Position numbers and translations under genes: made by a program. A stretch of DNA of 64,000 nt, taken from NCBI RefSeq assembly GCF_036647415.1, contig NZ_JAVXKG010000012.1, positions 18,766-82,765 on the forward strand, written 5' to 3'. A model generated the notes under the pieces. It did no database searches. It saw only the letters and a list, made by a program, of their open reading frames with translations, and was not told where the DNA came from. The stretch is from Empedobacter sp036647415 (lineage in GTDB: Bacteria > Bacteroidota > Bacteroidia > Flavobacteriales > Weeksellaceae). Each line of letters begins with the position of its first letter. Within the stretch, counting starts at the first letter, position 1. Of this stretch, positions 1 to 8,948 are shown in pieces.

Positions 1-261
1 AGTGATAGTGATGAAATTTATTCTTATTCGGCAATTTTTGACTTAGATAAATCAAATAAAGCAATTAATGAAATAGAAAAAGTTTTTGGAAAAGGAAAAA
101 AGGAAGGAAATTATACGACTTGGCGTGATGGAGAAAAATTAGAAATAAAAGCACGTGAAGGAAAAATCACGATTGAATTTGAAAAAGGTTCTACCGTTTT
201 ATATGAAAAAGTAAAACAATTAGGCGAATCGATTTCGGAAACTGTCGGAAGTAAAAAATAA
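1..261 (+). CDS. 3' end of a gene cut by the window edge, unknown function
   Basis: The frame is open from base 1 to a TAA at 259-261, giving 86 residues with no start inside the window. The product is hydrophilic and rich in Lys, Glu and Ser, and ends SETVGSKK. It is directly followed by a strong hairpin terminator, which supports it as the real 3' end of a gene. No family can be named from this fragment. Confidence 0.75.
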   Translation, partial: SDSDEIYSYSAIFDLDKSNKAINEIEKVFGKGKKEGNYTTWRDGEKLEIKAREGKITIEFEKGSTVLYEKVKQLGESISETVGSKK

Positions 262-295
262 CAAAAAACGCATCGAAATTTTGATGCGTTTTTTG
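262..295. terminator. bidirectional intrinsic terminator
   Basis: Perfect 13-bp inverted repeat CAAAAAACGCATC / GATGCGTTTTTTG with an 8-nt AT-only spacer, with A-tract and T-tract on either side. It lies between convergent genes and can serve both. Confidence 0.85.
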
Positions 296-314
296 TTTTC
301 TATAAAGCTGAGTA

Positions 315-1574
315 TTATTTTACAAATTCTATTTCGAAAAGACTCATATTACCACCTCCAACAGCAGTGATGTCTATAGTTTGTGGGGAACCTGAATTTA
401 CTGTGTTAACACTAGATGTTCCAGTATCTTCAATGTATAGTGTTACTCCATTAGTAACAGCAAAATTATAAATGGTGTCCTTAGTTAATCGTGCCATTAA
501 TGTGAAATTTTGAGTCATTGGATGTCCATAATAAGATTGAGCAGTACCAATAGCAAATATTCCTTTAACAATCCATGTATCGCTTTGGTCAACTAAGCCA
601 AGAACAAATTGACCAAATCCATTTGCACTACTAGCATTAGTAGAGGCAAAATCAAATGTAGCAGCCGCACTCATAGATATACGGTAAAGACCTGTTTTTG
701 GAGCCTTAAATCCTCCTGTTGTAGCATCCATATTATTACCTGGGTCGTCGTATTTTTCAAAGTTTGATACTTTATATTTTACAGCCCAAGAGGCATCGGT
801 ACAATTAGGACTAGGAAAATATTGAGGAGTACCATTACCATCATAGCTTACAATAATATTACTACAAGGTGTTTCAAATTGTTGTTTTAATCCACCTCTA
901 AAGATACCGTCTTGTAATTTTCTTTTTACAACGCCAGTAGCATCTATTACTAAGTTTTCGTCATTTAATTCTATACTTGTATCTACTTTACGTATTCTTG
1001 TATCCCCATTTACATCTAACGTATTAGTTGGTGCCGTATTTCCAATTCCTATCCTATTGTTAGCTGCGTCAACAGATAATGTGTTTCCATCAACAGAGAA
1101 AGAATTAACTACAGATCCAGTAAATGCTAATGTATTTTCATTTTGGTCGATTGTTGTTGGTTTTATTAATAAACCACCTAATTGAACTTTTTCACCACTT
1201 AAACTTAACCCATTATTGGCATTTCTAACTGCAAAACCAGTAAGCATTTTAACCCATTTTGTTCCGTCAAAATAATAATAACCTACAGAATTTACATCAA
1301 CAACCTGTGTTTCACTTGGTTTACTAGATACATCACTAGTATTATCTGTTACATAAACAATGCTACCAGTTTGGTTTGTATTAAAAGTGCCGACAAGTTT
1401 ATTAGCTAATTGCAATTTTGTAAGTTGCGGAGCCATAACACCTTCAGGTTTATCATTTGCATTTGCATATTCTTTTACATGTAAAGTTGCCATTGGGGTT
1501 TCAGTACTAATCCCAACTTGTGCATTCAATTGACTGAAACCAATAAGAGTAATGATAGTAATAATTTTTTTCAT
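315..1574 (-). CDS. secreted surface protein with C-terminal C1q/TNF-like jelly-roll
   Basis: 419 residues. A signal peptide (MKKIITIITLIGFSQLNAQ) is followed by VGISTETPMATLHV, the mature start typical of many flavobacterial surface proteins in which repeated 'NGDTRI..' segments precede a C-terminal domain. Residues about 280-419 (GGFKAPKTGLYRISMSAAATF ... MSLFEIEFVK) look like a C1q-type jelly-roll. Signal peptide and layout are seen; the jelly-roll is inferred from the 'TGLYRISMSA' pattern. Probably exported and surface attached, with no enzymatic motif. It shares strand with the NamZ-like gene upstream, 63 bp away. Confidence 0.65.
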   Translation of the reverse strand: MKKIITIITLIGFSQLNAQVGISTETPMATLHVKEYANANDKPEGVMAPQLTKLQLANKLVGTFNTNQTGSIVYVTDNTSDVSSKPSETQVVDVNSVGYYYFDGTKWVKMLTGFAVRNANNGLSLSGEKVQLGGLLIKPTTIDQNENTLAFTGSVVNSFSVDGNTLSVDAANNRIGIGNTAPTNTLDVNGDTRIRKVDTSIELNDENLVIDATGVVKRKLQDGIFRGGLKQQFETPCSNIIVSYDGNGTPQYFPSPNCTDASWAVKYKVSNFEKYDDPGNNMDATTGGFKAPKTGLYRISMSAAATFDFASTNASSANGFGQFVLGLVDQSDTWIVKGIFAIGTAQSYYGHPMTQNFTLMARLTKDTIYNFAVTNGVTLYIEDTGTSSVNTVNSGSPQTIDITAVGGGNMSLFEIEFVK

Positions 1575-1637
1575 AAATTCATAATGATATTAAGGTGTTC
1601 AAATTTATTAAAATAAATGACATTACTCATGAAATTT

Positions 1638-2867
1638 TTAGTCTTTATAAATCAAATATTTTACTCTAATTTTTTTGAAAGATTCCAGATCTTTTTGCCA
1701 TGTTGCTTTAATTTCACTTTCCGATAATCCGGCTTCTATTTGCTTGCGTAAATCATCTGTTCCAGAAAGTTGATCTATCCACAATTTTTTACCGTTCATC
1801 GTCCAAAAAGGCTGTTTTGTATTATTTTTATATGCATTTATCAACCATTTAAGATTAATTTGAGATTGATAGGGAACTTCCGAAAGATTTTCACCGTAGC
1901 ACACTTCATCTTTAAATTTTGGACTCGTCGCACCAGGTTTTGAAGTTGGTGTATACTGATAGGGCATATTTTTAAGAAAAGGCGAACCATAAACCTGAAA
2001 TTGTAAATCTGTTCCGCGACCTTCATTTACGTTTGTACCTTCAAATAAACAAGTACTTGGATATAAATTTATTGCTTGCGAATTAGGTAAATTTGGCGAT
2101 GGTTTTACAGGTAAACTATATTTAGATTGATGTGTATAATTAATTAATGGAATGACTTCTAAATCTGCTTTCGCTTTATTTGCCAACCAACCTTCGCCAT
2201 TTATCATCTGTGCATATTCGCCAATCGTCATTCCATAAACAATCGGAACATTGTGCATACCTACAAAAGATTTGAATTCTGACTTCAAAACTGGTCCATC
2301 AATATAATGTCCATTCGGATTTGGTCTGTCCAAAACAATTACTTTTTTACCATTTTCTGCAGCCGCTTCCATCACATAATGCAACGTAGAAATGTACGTA
2401 TAGAAACGCGCGCCAACGTCTTGCATGTCAAAAACCAATACATCAATATCAGCAATTTGATTCGCTTTTGGTTTTTTATTATCGCCATAAAGTGAAATAA
2501 TTGGCAAACCTGTTTGCGCATCAACACCAGATTTTACTTTTGCACCAGCATCAGCATCACCACGAAAACCATGTTCGGGTGAATAAATTTTTGTCACATT
2601 TATTCCATTTTTCAACAATAAATCTACCGTATGTGTTGTTTTTCCATCAATTGTTGCAATTCCTGTTTGATTGGATACAACGCCAACTTTTTTACCTTTT
2701 AATTTTGAGAGATAATTCGTTGTATTTTCTGCTCCAACAACAATTGGTTTTGTAACAACAGAAGTAGATGAAACCTTTTTTTCTGTTAATGATTTATTTT
2801 GAGCATTACTTTGGCTAGCAATAGATAGAAGTAAAGCAATTGATGTATATTTGACAAAGTTTTTCAT
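1638..2867 (-). CDS. DUF1343 protein, NamZ-type exo-beta-N-acetylmuramidase
   Basis: 409 residues with an N-terminal signal peptide ending near SQSNAQ, so periplasmic or exported. The body shows the DUF1343 hallmarks: GKKVGVVSNQTG near the N-terminus, YSPEHGFRGDADAG, VFDMQDVGARFYTYISTLHYVMEAA, VLDRPNPNG and a C-terminal RVKYLIY. Members of this family (NamZ in Bacillus) remove N-acetylmuramic acid from the non-reducing end of peptidoglycan fragments, so a role in wall turnover is inferred. Length and motif order are complete. It diverges from the FtsX-type permease across a 158-bp intergenic region. Confidence 0.88.
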   Translation of the reverse strand: MKNFVKYTSIALLLSIASQSNAQNKSLTEKKVSSTSVVTKPIVVGAENTTNYLSKLKGKKVGVVSNQTGIATIDGKTTHTVDLLLKNGINVTKIYSPEHGFRGDADAGAKVKSGVDAQTGLPIISLYGDNKKPKANQIADIDVLVFDMQDVGARFYTYISTLHYVMEAAAENGKKVIVLDRPNPNGHYIDGPVLKSEFKSFVGMHNVPIVYGMTIGEYAQMINGEGWLANKAKADLEVIPLINYTHQSKYSLPVKPSPNLPNSQAINLYPSTCLFEGTNVNEGRGTDLQFQVYGSPFLKNMPYQYTPTSKPGATSPKFKDEVCYGENLSEVPYQSQINLKWLINAYKNNTKQPFWTMNGKKLWIDQLSGTDDLRKQIEAGLSESEIKATWQKDLESFKKIRVKYLIYKD

Positions 2868-3025
2868 TTCTTTTTTTTTAATGATATGATTTTGGAAAAA
2901 TTTATACTATTTAGTTAGTTTAAGTATTTGAAAGAATTTAAAATCTGCAAAAAAAACAGGAAAATAAGTAAATACAAAAATTAATAAATAGGCATTATGC
3001 CTTAATCTTATAAAAATTATAAATA

Positions 3026-4255
3026 TTGAGTTTTTCTTGGTGGTTTTCCAAAAAAATTGCGCTTGGTAAAAATACGAAAAATAACCTTTCGAGTATCATT
3101 ATTCGAATAGGTCAAATTGCTGTAGCATTGGGTTTAATTGTTTCATTGATTACAATTTCGACAGGAGTTGGAGCGCGAATTGCGATTAAAGAAAAATTGG
3201 CCGATTTCAACGGACATATTACCATCAAAAATTATAACAGCAATACATCGTTAAATTCAGATTCTATTTCTATTAATCAGAAGTTTTATCCAAAATTTAA
3301 AGAAGTTCCAGAAATTGTTCATGTTCAGGCAATCGCTAATAAAAGTGGTGTTATTCGAACAAAAGAAAATTTTAGCGGTGTTGTTTTCAAAGGTGTCGGA
3401 ACGGATTATGACACGGTTCGTTTTCATAAATTTTTGGTAAAAGGGCATTTTCCTAAAATCAACAATGATTCTATAATGAATGATGTTGTGTTGTCTAAAA
3501 AAATTGCGGACGAAATGAAATTAGACGTTGATAGCTCGTTTGTTATGTATTTTGTACAAGATGATAGCACGCCAATTTATCGTCGTTTCAAGATTTCTGG
3601 ATTGTATAAAACAGACATCAAAAATTTTGACGATGTTATTATGTTAGGCGATTTGAAACATGTTCAGCGCCTTAATCGTTGGGATTCTACAACAATTGGT
3701 GGTTTCGAACTATTTGTAAATGATGTCGAAAATATAGATCCTGTTGCAAAACGTGTAAATGATTTGCTTCCGTACAATTTAACGTCAGAATCAGCAACAT
3801 CTTCGTTTGCCCAAATTAATGATTGGATCACAATTTTTGATAAAAATATTATGATTATCGTCTTTATTATGCTTTTTGTAGTCGTAATTAACATGGTAAT
3901 GGTTCTTTTAATTTTGATTTTAGAACGCACACATTCTATCGGAATTCTGAAAGCATTTGGTGCAACAAATTGGCGAATCCGAAAATTATTCATCAATTAT
4001 GCTTTATTTATTATGTTACCTGGATTAATAGCAGGAAATGTAATTGGACTTGGATTATTATTCATTCAAAAATATTTCGGAATAATAAAACTTCCACCTG
4101 AAAACTACTATTTATCCACTGCGCCAGTTTATTTGGATGTAGGATCAATTATATTATTAAACGTTGGAGCTTTATTAGTTTGTGCAATTGTATTACTTTT
4201 GCCATCGTATATGATTTCTAAAATTACTCCTGCAAAAGCAATTAATTTTAGATAA
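3026..4255 (+). CDS. FtsX/LolCE-type ABC transporter permease
   Basis: 409 residues. One N-terminal membrane segment (about 25-47), a long periplasmic domain (MacB-core-like, about 50-270) and three C-terminal segments (about 275-300, 325-352, 370-395), with the FtsX signature RTHSIGILKAFGATNWRIRKLFI. This is the layout of lipoprotein-releasing permeases, so lipoprotein export to the outer membrane is the likely role. The start is TTG: an in-frame TAA sits at 3020-3022, and TTG at 3026 is the only plausible start before SWWFSKKIA. Followed after 33 bp by the cystathionine beta-synthase gene. Confidence 0.85.
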   Translation: MSFSWWFSKKIALGKNTKNNLSSIIIRIGQIAVALGLIVSLITISTGVGARIAIKEKLADFNGHITIKNYNSNTSLNSDSISINQKFYPKFKEVPEIVHVQAIANKSGVIRTKENFSGVVFKGVGTDYDTVRFHKFLVKGHFPKINNDSIMNDVVLSKKIADEMKLDVDSSFVMYFVQDDSTPIYRRFKISGLYKTDIKNFDDVIMLGDLKHVQRLNRWDSTTIGGFELFVNDVENIDPVAKRVNDLLPYNLTSESATSSFAQINDWITIFDKNIMIIVFIMLFVVVINMVMVLLILILERTHSIGILKAFGATNWRIRKLFINYALFIMLPGLIAGNVIGLGLLFIQKYFGIIKLPPENYYLSTAPVYLDVGSIILLNVGALLVCAIVLLLPSYMISKITPAKAINFR

Positions 4256-4288
4256 AATTTAATCGTTTAAACTAAAAAATAGAATAAA

Positions 4289-5650
4289 ATGAAATACGCA
4301 AACAATATATTAGAAACGATAGGTAACACGCCTTTGGTTAAAATTAATCACATTACAAAGGATTTACCATGTACTGTTTTAGCAAAAGTAGAATATTTTA
4401 ACCCAGGTTCTTCATGTAAAGATCGTATGGCGCTTAAAATGGTGGAAGATGCAGAAAAAGACGGACGTTTGGTTCCTGGAGGTACAATTATCGAAGGAAC
4501 TTCTGGTAACACAGGAATGGGATTGGCTTTGGCTGCGGTTATCAAAGGTTACAAATTGATTTGTGTAATTACAGATAAACAATCCAAAGAAAAAATGGAT
4601 ATTTTGCGTGCGGTTGGTGCTAAAGTTGTGGTTTGTCCTACAGATGTTGAGCCAACAGATCCACGTTCTTATTATTCAGTTTCGAAACGTTTGGCACAAG
4701 AAACGCCAAATGGTTGGTATGTAAATCAGTACGATAATCCATCAAATGCACAAGCAAATTATGAGCAAACTGGACCAGAAATTTGGGAACAAACAGAAGG
4801 GAAAGTAACACATTTTATTGTTGGAGTAGGTACGGGTGGAACAATTTCTGGAGTTGGAAAATACTTGAAAGAAAAAAATCCGAACGTTAAAATTTGGGGA
4901 GTTGATACATATGGATCAGTTTTCAAAAAATATAAAGAAACAGGAATTTTCGACGAAAATGAAGTATATTCTTACGTAACAGAAGGTATTGGTGAAGATA
5001 TTTTGCCAGAAAACGTAGATTTTGATATTATTGATGGATTTACAAAAGTTACCGATAAAGATGCTGCTGTTTATACGCGTCGTTTAGCATTAGAAGAAGG
5101 ATTATTTGTAGGAATGTCTTCTGGTTCTGCGATAAAAGGATTATTACAAATGAAGGACGAATTTGGTCCAGATGATGTTGTGGTTGTTTTATTTCACGAT
5201 TCAGGTTCTCGTTATGTTGGAAAAATATTTAATGATGATTGGATGCGCGACAGAGGTTACTTAGAAGAAGAAGTAAAAACTGCTGTTGATTTAATCAAAG
5301 AACATATTGACAAACCATTGTTAACAGTTCGTACAGAGGAATTAGCTGCTCATGCAATTGACCGTATGCGTCGTTTCAAAATCTCTCAAATTCCAGTAAT
5401 GGATATCAACGGATTTGTAGGTTCTTTGGATGAATCAGATTTGTTTCAAGCATTTTTAGAAGATAGAAATGTAGCTGATAAACCAGTTCATGAAATCATG
5501 GGAAAACCTTTCCCAATTGTTAAAGCAAATGCTTCGATAGAGGAAGTTTCAAAATTGATTACAAAAGATAATCAGGCAGTTTTAATCGAATTAGAAAACG
5601 GGAAATATCATATCATCACAAAATATGATATTATCAACGCAATTAAATAA
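4289..5650 (+). CDS. cystathionine beta-synthase (PLP fold type II plus CBS domains)
   Basis: 453 residues. Residues 1-320 are a PLP fold type II enzyme: NPGSSCKDRMALKM holds the Schiff-base lysine (about K44), EGTSGNTGMG binds substrate, and GVGTGGTISG binds the cofactor phosphate. Residues about 330-453 form a pair of CBS domains (QIPVMDINGFVGSLDESDL ... KYHIITKYDIINAI). PLP domain plus CBS pair is the layout of cystathionine beta-synthase (serine plus homocysteine to cystathionine); plain cysteine synthase lacks the CBS pair. It is cytosolic and lies 24 bp before lptB. Confidence 0.88.
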   Translation: MKYANNILETIGNTPLVKINHITKDLPCTVLAKVEYFNPGSSCKDRMALKMVEDAEKDGRLVPGGTIIEGTSGNTGMGLALAAVIKGYKLICVITDKQSKEKMDILRAVGAKVVVCPTDVEPTDPRSYYSVSKRLAQETPNGWYVNQYDNPSNAQANYEQTGPEIWEQTEGKVTHFIVGVGTGGTISGVGKYLKEKNPNVKIWGVDTYGSVFKKYKETGIFDENEVYSYVTEGIGEDILPENVDFDIIDGFTKVTDKDAAVYTRRLALEEGLFVGMSSGSAIKGLLQMKDEFGPDDVVVVLFHDSGSRYVGKIFNDDWMRDRGYLEEEVKTAVDLIKEHIDKPLLTVRTEELAAHAIDRMRRFKISQIPVMDINGFVGSLDESDLFQAFLEDRNVADKPVHEIMGKPFPIVKANASIEEVSKLITKDNQAVLIELENGKYHIITKYDIINAIK

Positions 5651-5674
5651 CAAAATATCTATCTTTGGAGTGAT

Positions 5675-6409
5675 ATGGGAATTGTATTAAAAGGACAGAA
5701 TTTAGTAAAAGACTACGGTAAGAAACACGTTGTGAAAAATGTGTCTTTTCAGGTAGAACAAGGAGAAATTATCGGATTATTAGGACCAAATGGTGCTGGT
5801 AAAACAACTTCTTTCTATATGATTGTTGGTTTGGTAAAAGCAACGCAAGGTAAGGTTTTCATGGATAAACATGATATCACGAGCGATGCAATGTACAAAC
5901 GAGCACAGAAAGGAATTGGATATTTGGCACAAGAAGCGTCAGTTTTTCGTAAACTTTCTGTAGAAGATAATGTTAAATCTGTATTACAATTTACGAAACT
6001 ATCCAAAAAAGAGCAGCAAATGCGTACAGATGCTTTGATAGAAGAATTTTCTTTGGAGCATGTTCGTAAAAACCGTGGAGATTTACTTTCTGGTGGAGAG
6101 CGTCGTCGTTGCGAAATTGCACGATGTTTAGCAACAGAGCCAAATTTTATTTTATTAGATGAGCCTTTTGCTGGAGTTGACCCTATTGCGGTAGAAGATA
6201 TTCAGAAGATTGTAAGATCATTAAAAGAAAAAAATATCGGAATCTTGATTACAGATCATAATGTTTCTCAGACATTAGCGATTACCGATAAAACATATAT
6301 TATGTTCGAAGGTAAAATCTTGAAAGAAGGTTCGCCAGAAGAATTAGCAAACGATGAAGACGTTCGTCGTGTTTATCTTGGTGAAAACTTTATGTATCAA
6401 CAGATATAA
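5675..6409 (+). CDS. lptB: LPS export ABC transporter ATP-binding protein LptB
   Basis: 244 residues, full length for LptB. Walker A GPNGAGKT at residues 37-44, signature LLSGGERRRCEIARCLA, Walker B FILLDEPFAGVDP and the H-loop in ITDHNVS. The 'GERRRCEIARCLA' form and the C-terminus with GENFMYQ are typical of LptB, the cytosolic ATPase that powers extraction of lipopolysaccharide from the inner membrane with LptF/G/C. A hairpin terminator follows. Confidence 0.92.
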   Translation: MGIVLKGQNLVKDYGKKHVVKNVSFQVEQGEIIGLLGPNGAGKTTSFYMIVGLVKATQGKVFMDKHDITSDAMYKRAQKGIGYLAQEASVFRKLSVEDNVKSVLQFTKLSKKEQQMRTDALIEEFSLEHVRKNRGDLLSGGERRRCEIARCLATEPNFILLDEPFAGVDPIAVEDIQKIVRSLKEKNIGILITDHNVSQTLAITDKTYIMFEGKILKEGSPEELANDEDVRRVYLGENFMYQQI

Positions 6410-6430
6410 ATTACAATATAGTATTTTCTA

Positions 6431-6458
6431 AACCACTCAATTTTGAGTGGTTTTTTTA
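6431..6458 (+). terminator. intrinsic terminator of lptB
   Basis: 10-bp stem AACCACTCAA / TTGAGTGGTT followed by seven T residues, about 20 bp after the lptB stop. Confidence 0.85.
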
Positions 6459-6563
6459 TTTTAATCCATCTGTCATTCCAACTTGAAAAGCTACTATAAA
6501 TAAGATAACAATAAGTGGTATTAAGATTATTAATAGCCAATTTGTAGATTCGTTTTTTATCAT
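6456..6563 (-). CDS. small single-span membrane protein, 35 aa
   Basis: ATG at 6563, TAA ending at 6456. The product is a short polar head (MIKNESTNW), one hydrophobic span of about 20 residues (LLIILIPLIVILFIVAF) and a short tail QVGMTDGLK. Tiny one-span proteins of this kind are common in Bacteroidota but often missed. Its stop overlaps the T tract of the lptB terminator, so both convergent genes may share that hairpin. Function unknown; it could also be a chance ORF. Confidence 0.42.
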   Translation of the reverse strand: MIKNESTNWLLIILIPLIVILFIVAFQVGMTDGLK

Positions 6564-6681
6564 ATTTTATGATTTGATTAAATGTATGAAATAAAATTAA
6601 GATTTCCTTAAATCTTATGTTGTAAGAGATTTGTTAGTTTCTTTTATTTATATTTAAGTATCAAAACCTATAACTAAATAA

Positions 6682-7461
6682 ATGCTTAGACTTAACTATT
6701 ACTTGGCTTTCTTTTTAGCCTTTTTTATACTGAATGCTTGTACACAAGAAGAAGATTCTGTAAAAGACTCTAAAACATCGCAAAATAAAGGCGGAGTTGT
6801 TTTAACTTTTGATGATGATTATGTAGACGATTGGTTTAATGTAAACATCAAATTGAAACAATACAATTGGAAAGGAACTTTTTATATAACACATTTTGAT
6901 AAGTTAACAACAAGTCAAATTCAAGAATTAAAATATTTACAAAAAAACGGAAGCGAAATTGCAGCACATGGACTACATCATATCAAAACAGTTGATTTTA
7001 TTAAACAAAATGGTGATGATAAGTTTATTCATCAAGAAATATTACCAATGTTAGATTTGATGAAACAAAAAGGATTTAATGCAATAGATTTTTCTTATCC
7101 GTATGGAAATAGAAATGTAGAATCAGATCAATTGTTATTGAAATATTTCAAGACAATTCGTGGTACAACTTATGGTAATGAAGCACCAAATTTGCAAAAT
7201 TGTTATTACAATAAAAATAACTTAATTTATGGTTTAGGATTAGATAATAGTTATTCTCATTTTAATATGTCATACTATTTATCATTGTTGCAATATGCAA
7301 AAGAGCATAATAAAGTGGTGATATTTTATGCGCATAAAACTGTGGCGAAAGCAACAAAAGAATACGAAACAGAATTTAATACACTCGAGCAGATTTGTAA
7401 GTTTGTAAAGAATAATAATATGAAATTTTATACAGTTTCAGATTTAGATAAAATTAAATAA
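6682..7461 (+). CDS. lipoprotein polysaccharide deacetylase (NodB-type, CE4)
   Basis: 259 residues. Lipoprotein signal peptide with lipobox LNAC (Cys about 20), then a NodB-type core: VVLTFDDDYVDDW (catalytic Asp motif), AAHGLHHI (metal-binding histidines), FSYPYGNRN and FYAHKTV near the end. The family removes N- or O-acetyl groups from polysaccharides such as peptidoglycan or surface glycans; the substrate cannot be told here. Anchored by lipid in the periplasm or outer membrane. Flanked by terminators, so a single-gene unit. Confidence 0.85.
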   Translation: MLRLNYYLAFFLAFFILNACTQEEDSVKDSKTSQNKGGVVLTFDDDYVDDWFNVNIKLKQYNWKGTFYITHFDKLTTSQIQELKYLQKNGSEIAAHGLHHIKTVDFIKQNGDDKFIHQEILPMLDLMKQKGFNAIDFSYPYGNRNVESDQLLLKYFKTIRGTTYGNEAPNLQNCYYNKNNLIYGLGLDNSYSHFNMSYYLSLLQYAKEHNKVVIFYAHKTVAKATKEYETEFNTLEQICKFVKNNNMKFYTVSDLDKIK

Positions 7462-7504
7462 AAAGCAAAAACCTCAAATCTTAGATTTGAGGTTTTTGCT
7501 TTTT
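7461..7504. terminator. bidirectional intrinsic terminator
   Basis: 20-bp perfect inverted repeat (7461-7480 against 7484-7503) with a 3-nt loop. The G/C core CCTCAAATC / GATTTGAGG is flanked by A and T tracts. It lies between the convergent deacetylase gene and the 80-aa minus-strand gene. Confidence 0.88.
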
Positions 7505-7745
7505 ATAAATCAACGTAAATAATATTTCCTTTCTGATTTACTGTATTTTTAAAATATAAAAAAAGGTCTTGTATATCAAATCGTCTAAAACTGATAAGTT
7601 GGATTTCTGGGTTATTTGGTAATTGATAAGTCATTTCAAAATTTAACATATTTCCGAAACCAGAACTTTCTATTTTTTCTACCAAAATACCAATAGATTC
7701 TAATCGTTCTATCAAACGACTTATTTCCAAATCATTATGTCTCAT
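7503..7745 (-). CDS. small protein of unknown function, 80 aa
   Basis: Starts MRHNDLEISRLIERLESIGILVEKIESSGFG and ends NQKGNIIYVDL. Predicted cytosolic, mixed alpha/beta, with no recognisable catalytic motif and no signal peptide. It ends exactly at the shared terminator, which supports it as a real transcript. I do not recognise the family. Confidence 0.5.
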   Translation of the reverse strand: MRHNDLEISRLIERLESIGILVEKIESSGFGNMLNFEMTYQLPNNPEIQLISFRRFDIQDLFLYFKNTVNQKGNIIYVDL

Positions 7746-7844
7746 ACTGCCTAAAGCTCACTAATTATGCGGCCTCAAAGCTAAAACTTAATTAGAAAAT
7801 AATTCATTTTTATTTTAAAAAATTTACACTGTAATGCTTTATAT

Positions 7845-8366
7845 TTATTTTAGTTCTTTTTTCAAGAAAATGACGATATCATTTATAGTTTCAAATTGTT
7901 TTACACCGTATTTTTCAGCGGTAATATCAACATTTCCTTTTCTCCAAAAACCTTCAGGACAAACAATCAAAAGTTTTCCAGTTCTTGCATATAGTCCCAT
8001 TTCTAACAAACTGATTGGGCTTTTAGAATCTTTTCCAAAATACATAATAATATAATTTGCTTGCTCCAAAGCATTCAATTCCCACTCAACTTGTTTACGA
8101 AATTCAGGCTCCTCTTTTATGGGTTTCCAAGCGGTATTCCAGTCATCACGTCGTGGATTAAGTAAAATAATATGTTCATTTTTTAACTCATTACTAACTT
8201 TCGCTTGCCAATCTTCGGAATTTCCCATATCAATTGTTCCACCCAAAAATATTTTTGTTTTATCGGATTGAGCAGGAATAAGATTAGGCGATTTTATTTC
8301 GATTGCTTGTGCAGAAACAATTATACTCAACAATGAAATGATGATAGAAAAAAGAATAGTTTTCAT
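7845..8366 (-). CDS. exported nucleoside 2-deoxyribosyltransferase-like protein
   Basis: 173 residues from ATG at 8366. This start is chosen because it opens a good signal peptide (MKTILFSIIISLLSIIVSAQA); a longer in-frame start at 8540 would run through the neighbouring ribosomal protein gene. The mature part has the pattern of the Nuc_deoxyrib_tr family: FLGGTIDMG near the start, NPRRDDWN, and a late helix ALEQANYIIMYFGKDSKSPISLLEMGLYA with the conserved Ser and Glu. Such enzymes act on nucleoside glycosidic bonds in the cytosol, so the signal peptide is odd. Family assignment is fairly firm, activity is inferred. Confidence 0.7.
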   Translation of the reverse strand: MKTILFSIIISLLSIIVSAQAIEIKSPNLIPAQSDKTKIFLGGTIDMGNSEDWQAKVSNELKNEHIILLNPRRDDWNTAWKPIKEEPEFRKQVEWELNALEQANYIIMYFGKDSKSPISLLEMGLYARTGKLLIVCPEGFWRKGNVDITAEKYGVKQFETINDIVIFLKKELK

Positions 8367-8466
8367 TAATTTTTTTGCAAAAATAAGATAGAATATTTTT
8401 TTTTGAAATGATTTATACGATACTTTTAATTTGTGAAGATGAGAAAGAGAATTAGATAAAATAAAA

Positions 8467-8495
8467 AAGCTGAAAATCGAATAGATTTTCAGCTT
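8467..8495 (-). terminator. intrinsic terminator of the bTHX gene
   Basis: 12-bp stem AAGCTGAAAATC / GATTTTCAGCTT with a 5-nt loop, followed on the minus strand by a T-rich run; about 8 bp after the bTHX stop. Confidence 0.8.
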
Positions 8496-8502
8496 CAAAA
8501 AA

Positions 8503-8637
8503 TTACTTTTTAGCTTTCTTAGCAGGTTTTTCTTCAACAACTTCGTCTTCGTAATAATACTTGTTCCGTGGTCGTTTTACACCATAAGAGCCATTTACAA
8601 TTTTTCCTCTTTTTGATTTTTTATCTCCTTTTCCCAT
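8503..8637 (-). CDS. 30S ribosomal protein bTHX
   Basis: 44 residues from ATG at 8637 to TAA at 8503-8505. The start MGKGDKKSKRGK, then NGSYGVKRPRN and an acidic/Lys-rich tail match the small THX proteins annotated in Bacteroidota. In Thermus, THX fills a cavity in the head of the 30S subunit. It is complete but very short and easily overlooked. Its own terminator follows. Confidence 0.9.
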   Translation of the reverse strand: MGKGDKKSKRGKIVNGSYGVKRPRNKYYYEDEVVEEKPAKKAKK

Positions 8638-8734
8638 CTAAAGTGTTTTAAATTAATAAATTTGATAATATTACAACAAGATAATTAAATCATTTTATTT
8701 AGCAAAAGTTTTACTATAACTTTTAGAAAACGCG

Positions 8735-8742
8735 TAATTTTG
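8735..8742 (+). promoter_or_regulatory. candidate promoter -7 element of the small protein-sbcDC unit
   Basis: TAATTTTG matches the Bacteroidota -7 consensus TAnnTTTG and lies 47 bp before the ATG at 8790, in the divergent region between bTHX and the sbcDC operon. No convincing TTG element is seen at the expected upstream spacing, so the call is tentative. Confidence 0.35.
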
Positions 8743-8789
8743 CGACATCATTTGGCGTTGCTGAATTTTAATTTTATAGAACAAAAAGA

Positions 8790-8945
8790 ATGAGTAGAAA
8801 TACAGATGCGAATAAAAAAGCTGTAAAAGCGAAAAAAGCACAAAAAAGAAAAAAGGTTAAAGATGAAGAAGCGGAGCGTAGAGCGCGTTTAAAAGAAATT
8901 AACCGAATTTTTAACGAAAAAAATAAATCAGAAAACGAAGATTAA
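8790..8945 (+). CDS. small highly basic Lys/Arg-rich protein, 51 aa
   Basis: ATG at 8790, TAA at 8943-8945, only 3 bp before sbcD, so it is probably the first gene of a small-sbcD-sbcC operon. About 20 of the first 40 residues are Lys or Arg (KKAVKAKKAQKRKKVKDEE), followed by a charged helix AERRARLKEINRIF. This looks like a nucleic-acid or ribosome-associated peptide, but no family is recognised and the link to DNA repair rests on position alone. Confidence 0.6.
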   Translation: MSRNTDANKKAVKAKKAQKRKKVKDEEAERRARLKEINRIFNEKNKSENED

Positions 8946-8948
8946 ATA

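Noticed and set aside
8367..8540. Upstream extension of the deoxyribosyltransferase-like gene
   Set aside because: It would cross the bTHX terminator and overlap bTHX; the signal peptide starts at 8366.
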